Of a stretch of 64,000 nucleotides of DNA, positions 59,823-64,000 are shown piece by piece. This DNA is from an uncultured Spirochaetaceae bacterium (GTDB taxonomy: Bacteria > Spirochaetota > Spirochaetia > Sphaerochaetales > Sphaerochaetaceae), in NCBI GenBank assembly GCA_944389065.1, contig CALXKZ010000090.1:1-64000 (forward strand), read 5' to 3'. The notes beneath the pieces were generated by a model, which saw only the letters and a program-made list of their open reading frames with translations, searched no databases and was not told the origin of the DNA. The stretch's first letter is position 1. Each line of letters begins with the position of its first letter. Position numbers and translations under genes: made by a program.

Positions 59823-61519
59823 TGCCTAAGATTGAAGCACCTGAGAATATCTTCTTCTCTCTTCTCGGAAAGAAGATGACAGATGATGAACTTGTTGATA
59901 TCTTCCCTGTAGCCAAGGCAGAGCTCGATGGCCATGACCAGGATACTCACACTATAAAGATTGAGCTGAATGATACAAATAGGCCTGATCTCTGGTCGAC
60001 AGCAGGTGTCGCCAGGGCTCTGAAATGCTATCAGAGCGAAAAGATCCCTGAGTATGGATTCTTCTCCACTGCAGAGGATGAGAAGCCTTCTGATGGCAGA
60101 ATGGTCATAGATGATGAGTCTGCAATCGGTATCCGTGATTACTCTGTTGGCTTTGCCGCAAAGGGAAAGAAGGTAGATGATGAACTTCTGGTGAATCTTA
60201 TACAGAGCCAGGAGAAGCTCTGCTCGAATTTCGGCAGGAAGAGGAAGACGATCGCTATGGGTATCTATCGTTCGAACCTCATCAAGTATCCTGTGCATTA
60301 TGCCGCGGTCGATCCTGATACAACGAAGTTCGTGCCGCTTGGCATGACCGAGGAGCTTTCCCTGAGGGAAATCCTTACAAAGCATCCAAAGGGAAGGGAT
60401 TATGGTCACATCGTCGCATCGTTTCCGCGCTTCCCATATCTTTACGATGATAACAACGATACGCTTTCGTTTCCTCCTGTCATAAACAGTGCGCGTATCG
60501 GAGCTGTCGAGGTAGGGGACTCGGATTTCTTCCTGGAGTTCTCCGGCCCTATACTTGATGATCTTCTTCTTGCATCATCGATCATGGCATGCGATATGGC
60601 TGATATGGGCTTTGAGATCCTTCCTGTGAAGGTCCGTTTTGCAAAGGAAACACCATATGGTAAGGAAATCACGGTACCGTACTACTTCCAGAAGGAAGTC
60701 CATGCATCATCGGAGCTGATTGCGAAGAAGCTCGGTCTTGCCCTTACAGCAGATGAAGAGGTGAAGGCTCTGCAGAGGATGGGGGTGAGGGCCAGGAAGG
60801 ATGGTGACGGAGTTACTATCAGGGTCCCTGAGTATCGCAATGATTTCCTGCATGCTGTTGATATCGCTGAAGATGTGATGATCGGACATGGGCTTCAGAA
60901 TTTTGAGCCTGTGATGCCTTCGGATTTCACCATCGGGCGTCTTTCCCCTGTTGAGGAGTTCTCAAGGAAGGTCAAGGAAATCCTTGTCGGCCTTGGATTC
61001 CAGGAAATGATGTACAATTATCTCGGATCGAGGAAAGAATACATCGAGAATATGCATGTAAGTGATGAGGACGCTGTATTCATTGCCAATCCGATGAGCG
61101 AGAACTACGAGGTCATCAGGCCTTCTGTTCTTCCTTGTCTTCTTGAAAGCGAATCGGTATCAGGGCATGCTGTCTACCCGCATAATATCTTCGAGATCGG
61201 CAAGATAACAGTGCGTGATGATAGCGACAACAGCGGAACGGTCACGAAGGATAGTCTTGGATTCTTCGCATCCGATGCAAGAATCGGATACAACGAAGCT
61301 GCCTCGTATATCAATACTCTGATGTATTTCCTGCGGAAGGAATACACTCTCCAGGAGGCAAAGGATGATCCAAGATTCATCCCCGGGCGTGCGGCTCTTA
61401 TCATTGTGAATGGCAGGAAAGCAGGTATATTCGGGGAGACACACCCTCAGGTTCTTGAGTCATGGGGCTGCTCGATGCCTGCTATCATGGCTGAGCTTGA
61501 TATCGGAGCATTGCTCTGA
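59822..61519 (+). CDS. pheT: Phenylalanyl-tRNA synthetase beta subunit (archaeal/eukaryotic-type)
   Basis: A 565-aa beta subunit, much shorter than the ~800 aa bacterial form: it lacks the N-terminal EMAP/tRNA-binding domain and the C-terminal anticodon-binding domain. The B3/4 editing region (~90-260), the B5 domain (~270-340) and a catalytic-like core (VEEFSRKVKEILVGLGFQE onward) are visible. AAGGAGG precedes the ATG. A terminator follows. Confidence 0.95.
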   Translation: MPKIEAPENIFFSLLGKKMTDDELVDIFPVAKAELDGHDQDTHTIKIELNDTNRPDLWSTAGVARALKCYQSEKIPEYGFFSTAEDEKPSDGRMVIDDESAIGIRDYSVGFAAKGKKVDDELLVNLIQSQEKLCSNFGRKRKTIAMGIYRSNLIKYPVHYAAVDPDTTKFVPLGMTEELSLREILTKHPKGRDYGHIVASFPRFPYLYDDNNDTLSFPPVINSARIGAVEVGDSDFFLEFSGPILDDLLLASSIMACDMADMGFEILPVKVRFAKETPYGKEITVPYYFQKEVHASSELIAKKLGLALTADEEVKALQRMGVRARKDGDGVTIRVPEYRNDFLHAVDIAEDVMIGHGLQNFEPVMPSDFTIGRLSPVEEFSRKVKEILVGLGFQEMMYNYLGSRKEYIENMHVSDEDAVFIANPMSENYEVIRPSVLPCLLESESVSGHAVYPHNIFEIGKITVRDDSDNSGTVTKDSLGFFASDARIGYNEAASYINTLMYFLRKEYTLQEAKDDPRFIPGRAALIIVNGRKAGIFGETHPQVLESWGCSMPAIMAELDIGALL

Positions 61520-61545
61520 GTCAGGATCAGGTCTGATTGATGATT

Positions 61546-61576
61546 CTCCCTCCTGGATTTTCCGGAGGGAGTTTGT
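61546..61576 (+). terminator. Intrinsic terminator after pheT
   Basis: An 8-bp stem CTCCCTCC/GGAGGGAG (61546-61553 with 61564-61571) with a short T tract. Confidence 0.75.
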
Positions 61577-61588
61577 CTCTGAAGATGG

Positions 61589-61594
61589 TATAAT
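61589..61594 (+). promoter_or_regulatory. -10 hexamer of a leaderless promoter with GTG start
   Basis: TGG-TATAAT ends six bases before the GTG at 61601; no Shine-Dalgarno. Confidence 0.62.
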
Positions 61595-61600
61595 ACTGCC

Positions 61601-62620
61601 GTGGAAGATTCTGATATAAAGCTGATAGCATTGAATTTCGGACTGGATGATATCAAGAGAATCTCAGAGATCTCATCTGGACATATCAATGCGACATACA
61701 GAGTAGATACTCCAGCAGAGAGTTTCCTCCTGCAGCGTATAAATACTTCGGTATTCACAGATCCATATGCTGTGATGGAGAATATAGCCAAGGTCCTTGA
61801 TCGGATTCCCGTCCTTCGTCTGATCAGAACGGTAGAAGGCGGTCTTTGCTATTCCGGAAGCAGCGGTGTATGGCGCATGTACAATTTCATAGAGAATTCC
61901 ATAAGCTATGAACGCATTGCCTCTGCTGATATGGCAGAGCGGATGGGACGGGCTCTCAGGGATTTCCATTCAGTGCTTTCCGATCTGGATGCTTCAGGAC
62001 TTTGCGAGACCATATCCCGATTCCATGATATGGATTATCGGTTCTCCGAGTTTGATGATGCAGTCAGAAATGACAGAGCAGGACGTCTTTCTTCTGTCAG
62101 CGATGAGGTCAATTTCATGATGGATGGAAGAAAAAGAGCCTCAATGCTTTCGCATATGTATGCTGATAAAGCTCTTCCCAGACGTGTTACGCATAATGAT
62201 GCAAAGCTTTCAAATGTCCTGTTTGATAGAAGAACGGGAGAATATATAACATTCATCGATCTTGATACCGTAATGCCAGGCACCCTGCTTTTCGATACCG
62301 GCGATATGATCCGTACAGGATGCTCAACAGCGGCAGAGGATGAAGCTGATCTGGACGAAGTACACTTTTCTGCAACGTACTTTGAGGCGATGCTGCATGG
62401 GTATATCGATGGAAATGCCATGCTGACATCTGCTGAGAAAGACCTTTTTCCTGAGTCAGGACGCACTATCACTTTCATTATGGCTTTGAGATTCCTCACT
62501 GATTATCTGAATGGTGATGTATATTATAGAACTGGCTATTCAGATCATAATCTGGTCAGAGCCAGAAATCAGATCCGTCTGATAATGGAGATGGATGAAT
62601 ATTCCGGAGGCCGGGTTTGA
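61601..62620 (+). CDS. N-acetylhexosamine 1-kinase-like phosphotransferase
   Basis: A 339-aa kinase of the aminoglycoside-phosphotransferase fold, closest in layout to NahK, which phosphorylates GlcNAc/GalNAc at C1. The catalytic loop is THNDAKLSNVLFD (~200) and the metal-binding Asp is in FIDLDTVMPGTLLFDTGDMIR (~220; quoted in two parts). The start is GTG at 61601, set by a leaderless-type consensus -10. The downstream phosphohexomutase overlaps by 4 bases and could use the sugar 1-phosphate. Confidence 0.85.
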   Translation: MEDSDIKLIALNFGLDDIKRISEISSGHINATYRVDTPAESFLLQRINTSVFTDPYAVMENIAKVLDRIPVLRLIRTVEGGLCYSGSSGVWRMYNFIENSISYERIASADMAERMGRALRDFHSVLSDLDASGLCETISRFHDMDYRFSEFDDAVRNDRAGRLSSVSDEVNFMMDGRKRASMLSHMYADKALPRRVTHNDAKLSNVLFDRRTGEYITFIDLDTVMPGTLLFDTGDMIRTGCSTAAEDEADLDEVHFSATYFEAMLHGYIDGNAMLTSAEKDLFPESGRTITFIMALRFLTDYLNGDVYYRTGYSDHNLVRARNQIRLIMEMDEYSGGRV

Positions 62621-64000
62621 AGTACTTTGACGAGAATACAGGGCTTTTCATTGCAGATAGTTCAGAAGATCCTCTGAAAGGGGCTGTCATTCCTTATGAT
62701 ACGGTGCTTGATGCGCTTTCCGGGTATATTCTCTCTGTTTCAGGATGGCGTGCTGTATTCGCTCCCGGAGGAGAGGAGGATCCGGGCGATTGCATAAGAA
62801 ATGAGGATGCGATACTCGCAGCAGCTGCTGCTGAAGCCTTCTTCCGCTATCTCGGAAAAGAAAGGCCAAGGATTGTCATCGGTTCCGATGCCAGACCGAC
62901 AGGACGTATCCTCACTTCCATTGCTGTCCGTATCATGATGGCCCTGGGAGCTGATGTTTCCCTTCTGGGAGTTGCCTCTGCACCTGAGATCATGGCTTAT
63001 TCAAATGCCGGATACGATGGTTTTCTGTATGTTTCCGCTTCTCATAATCCCATAGGCCATAATGGATTCAAATTCGGTTATGATGGCGGGGTATTGCCTG
63101 GACCTGAGGCAGAAAAGGCAAAGAAGCTGTTCCTCGGATCGGTAAACCGGAGTGATATTCCAGAACGCATGAGAAAGCTTTCTGCTTCTGTCCAGGAAAG
63201 AGATTACGAGCGTGTCCTTTCCGGACATGAGAGAGTGAAGAAAGAGGCATTGCGCTATTATGAGGATTCTGTGATCCAGACAGCCCGTGCTGATGATGGC
63301 TTCATCATGCCATTCGGCATAGTCATTGATTTCAATGGTTCTGCCCGCTCTTCTTCTATTGATATTCCATTTCTAAGGAAGCATGGATGCAGTATCTGGG
63401 AGGTGAATGGAATACCAGGGCAGATAGCCCATGCCATCGTTCCTGAAGGCGATAATCTTGAGACATCGAGAACTGTTCTGGAAGAGATTCATGCGAAGGA
63501 TTCCTCATTCATACTCGGATATATGCCTGATAATGATGGTGACAGAGGCAATTTCGTATACATAAAAGATGATGGGAATGCAGAGATGCTTGATGCTCAG
63601 CGTGTATTCGCGCTTGTATCGGCAATAGATCTTGTCCATGCTGTGATGCTGAGCCCCGGCTGTCCTATTGCCATAGCTGTAAACGGACCTACATCGCTGC
63701 TTGTCGATGATATTGCCGCAAGAATAGGCGTGGAAGTCTTCCGTTCCGATATAGGAGAGGCAAATGTCGTATCGCTGGCAGAAAGCCTTCGGAGCCGGGG
63801 ATATATCGTCCCTGTCTGCGGTGAGGGCAGCAACGGAGGCATAATAGCATATCCGGCGAAGGTACGTGATCCCATTAATTCCGTTATGACCATATCGAAG
63901 CTGTGGTCAGTGCCGGGTGTTTATAGCAATCTCATGAAAGCACTTGGAAAGGAAGAAGGCGATGGAGTATCCATAGATAGGCTTGTCTCCGCATTTCCCC
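62617..64000 (+). CDS. Phosphoglucomutase/phosphomannomutase family protein, 3' end outside window
   Basis: A continuous reading frame runs from the TTG at 62617 to the window end (461 codons so far). The product shows the phosphohexomutase sites: the phosphoserine loop VSASHNPIGHNGFKFG (~128), the metal loop GYMPDNDGDRGN (~303) and a sugar-binding-type loop GEGSNGG (~403). The TTG is chosen because GGAGG lies seven bases upstream and it overlaps the kinase stop (TTGA). It probably interconverts hexose or N-acetylhexosamine 1- and 6-phosphates in the same pathway as the kinase. Confidence 0.88.
   Translation, partial: MKYFDENTGLFIADSSEDPLKGAVIPYDTVLDALSGYILSVSGWRAVFAPGGEEDPGDCIRNEDAILAAAAAEAFFRYLGKERPRIVIGSDARPTGRILTSIAVRIMMALGADVSLLGVASAPEIMAYSNAGYDGFLYVSASHNPIGHNGFKFGYDGGVLPGPEAEKAKKLFLGSVNRSDIPERMRKLSASVQERDYERVLSGHERVKKEALRYYEDSVIQTARADDGFIMPFGIVIDFNGSARSSSIDIPFLRKHGCSIWEVNGIPGQIAHAIVPEGDNLETSRTVLEEIHAKDSSFILGYMPDNDGDRGNFVYIKDDGNAEMLDAQRVFALVSAIDLVHAVMLSPGCPIAIAVNGPTSLLVDDIAARIGVEVFRSDIGEANVVSLAESLRSRGYIVPVCGEGSNGGIIAYPAKVRDPINSVMTISKLWSVPGVYSNLMKALGKEEGDGVSIDRLVSAFP

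Noticed and set aside
1..64000. tRNA genes, prophage, integrase or CRISPR arrays
   Set aside because: On reading both strands I saw no convincing T-loop/acceptor patterns, phage modules or regularly spaced repeats; a covariance-model tRNA scan would be the decisive check.

Overview
This window most likely comes from a gut-type spirochaete, probably near Sphaerochaeta (an inference from gene content, not a database match). The evidence is a two-subunit PheRS of the archaeal/eukaryotic type (513 + 565 aa), which spirochaetes are known to carry; a carD-ispD-ispF operon; a sodium-pump oxaloacetate decarboxylase; many exported beta-barrel-like proteins of a diderm envelope; and substrate-binding proteins whose signal peptides end in small residues without a lipobox cysteine. 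Coding density is very high, with many 1-4 nt start/stop overlaps and several convergent 3' overlaps.

Layout. 1-147: 3' end of a 5S rRNA and its terminator. 0.35-3.8 kb: cyclase-family hydrolase with a three-gene TRAP transporter (dctQ, dctM, dctP). 3.9-6.3 kb: low-molecular-weight phosphatase, an exported unknown, and kduI. 6.3-9.2 kb: methionine uptake (metN, metI, then a separately promoted metQ preceded by a methionine-rich leader peptide). 9.3-15 kb: rmuC, ornithine carbamoyltransferase, an AlkZ-related protein, a MATE exporter and a NUP-family nucleoside-binding protein. 15.2-15.9 kb: a broken PD-(D/E)XK transposase-type nuclease. 16-22.3 kb (minus strand): FUSC transporter and oadG-oadA-oadB, where OadA carries three biotinyl domains. 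22.4-29.1 kb: SIMPL protein, Mrp ATPase + Nudix hydrolase, GH36 alpha-galactosidase + gpsA, and a divergent unknown. 29.2-31.3 kb: nifS-nifU-HTH regulator. 31.4-40.4 kb: TGS-uridine kinase, a divergent AFOR-like protein, phosphodiesterase, lipase, YihY, CcdA + thioredoxin, iron alcohol dehydrogenase. 40.5-42.6 kb: carD-ispD-ispF and a YczE-like pseudogene. 42.6-48.2 kb: membrane protein, four tandem envelope beta-barrel-like genes, AI-2E-family permease. 48.3-54.1 kb: rpsT, hup, lnt, cinA, rho, rpmE. 54.1-58.1 kb: degenerate galactokinase-like protein, surE, a cysteine cluster protein, an Ldh-family dehydrogenase and an outer-membrane-like protein. 58.3-64 kb: pheS-pheT, then a NahK-like sugar kinase and a phosphohexomutase that runs off the end.

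Two signals stand out. First, at least twelve genes without a Shine-Dalgarno have a -10 hexamer ending exactly six bases before the start codon (two more have seven), which places the transcription start on the first base of the start codon. This suggests widespread leaderless mRNA, and it also settles several starts. Second, metQ has its own promoter followed by a 20-codon ORF with a good RBS and five Met codons, four of them within seven codons. This looks like a methionine-sensing leader peptide. Both are read directly from sequence; the functional interpretations are inference.
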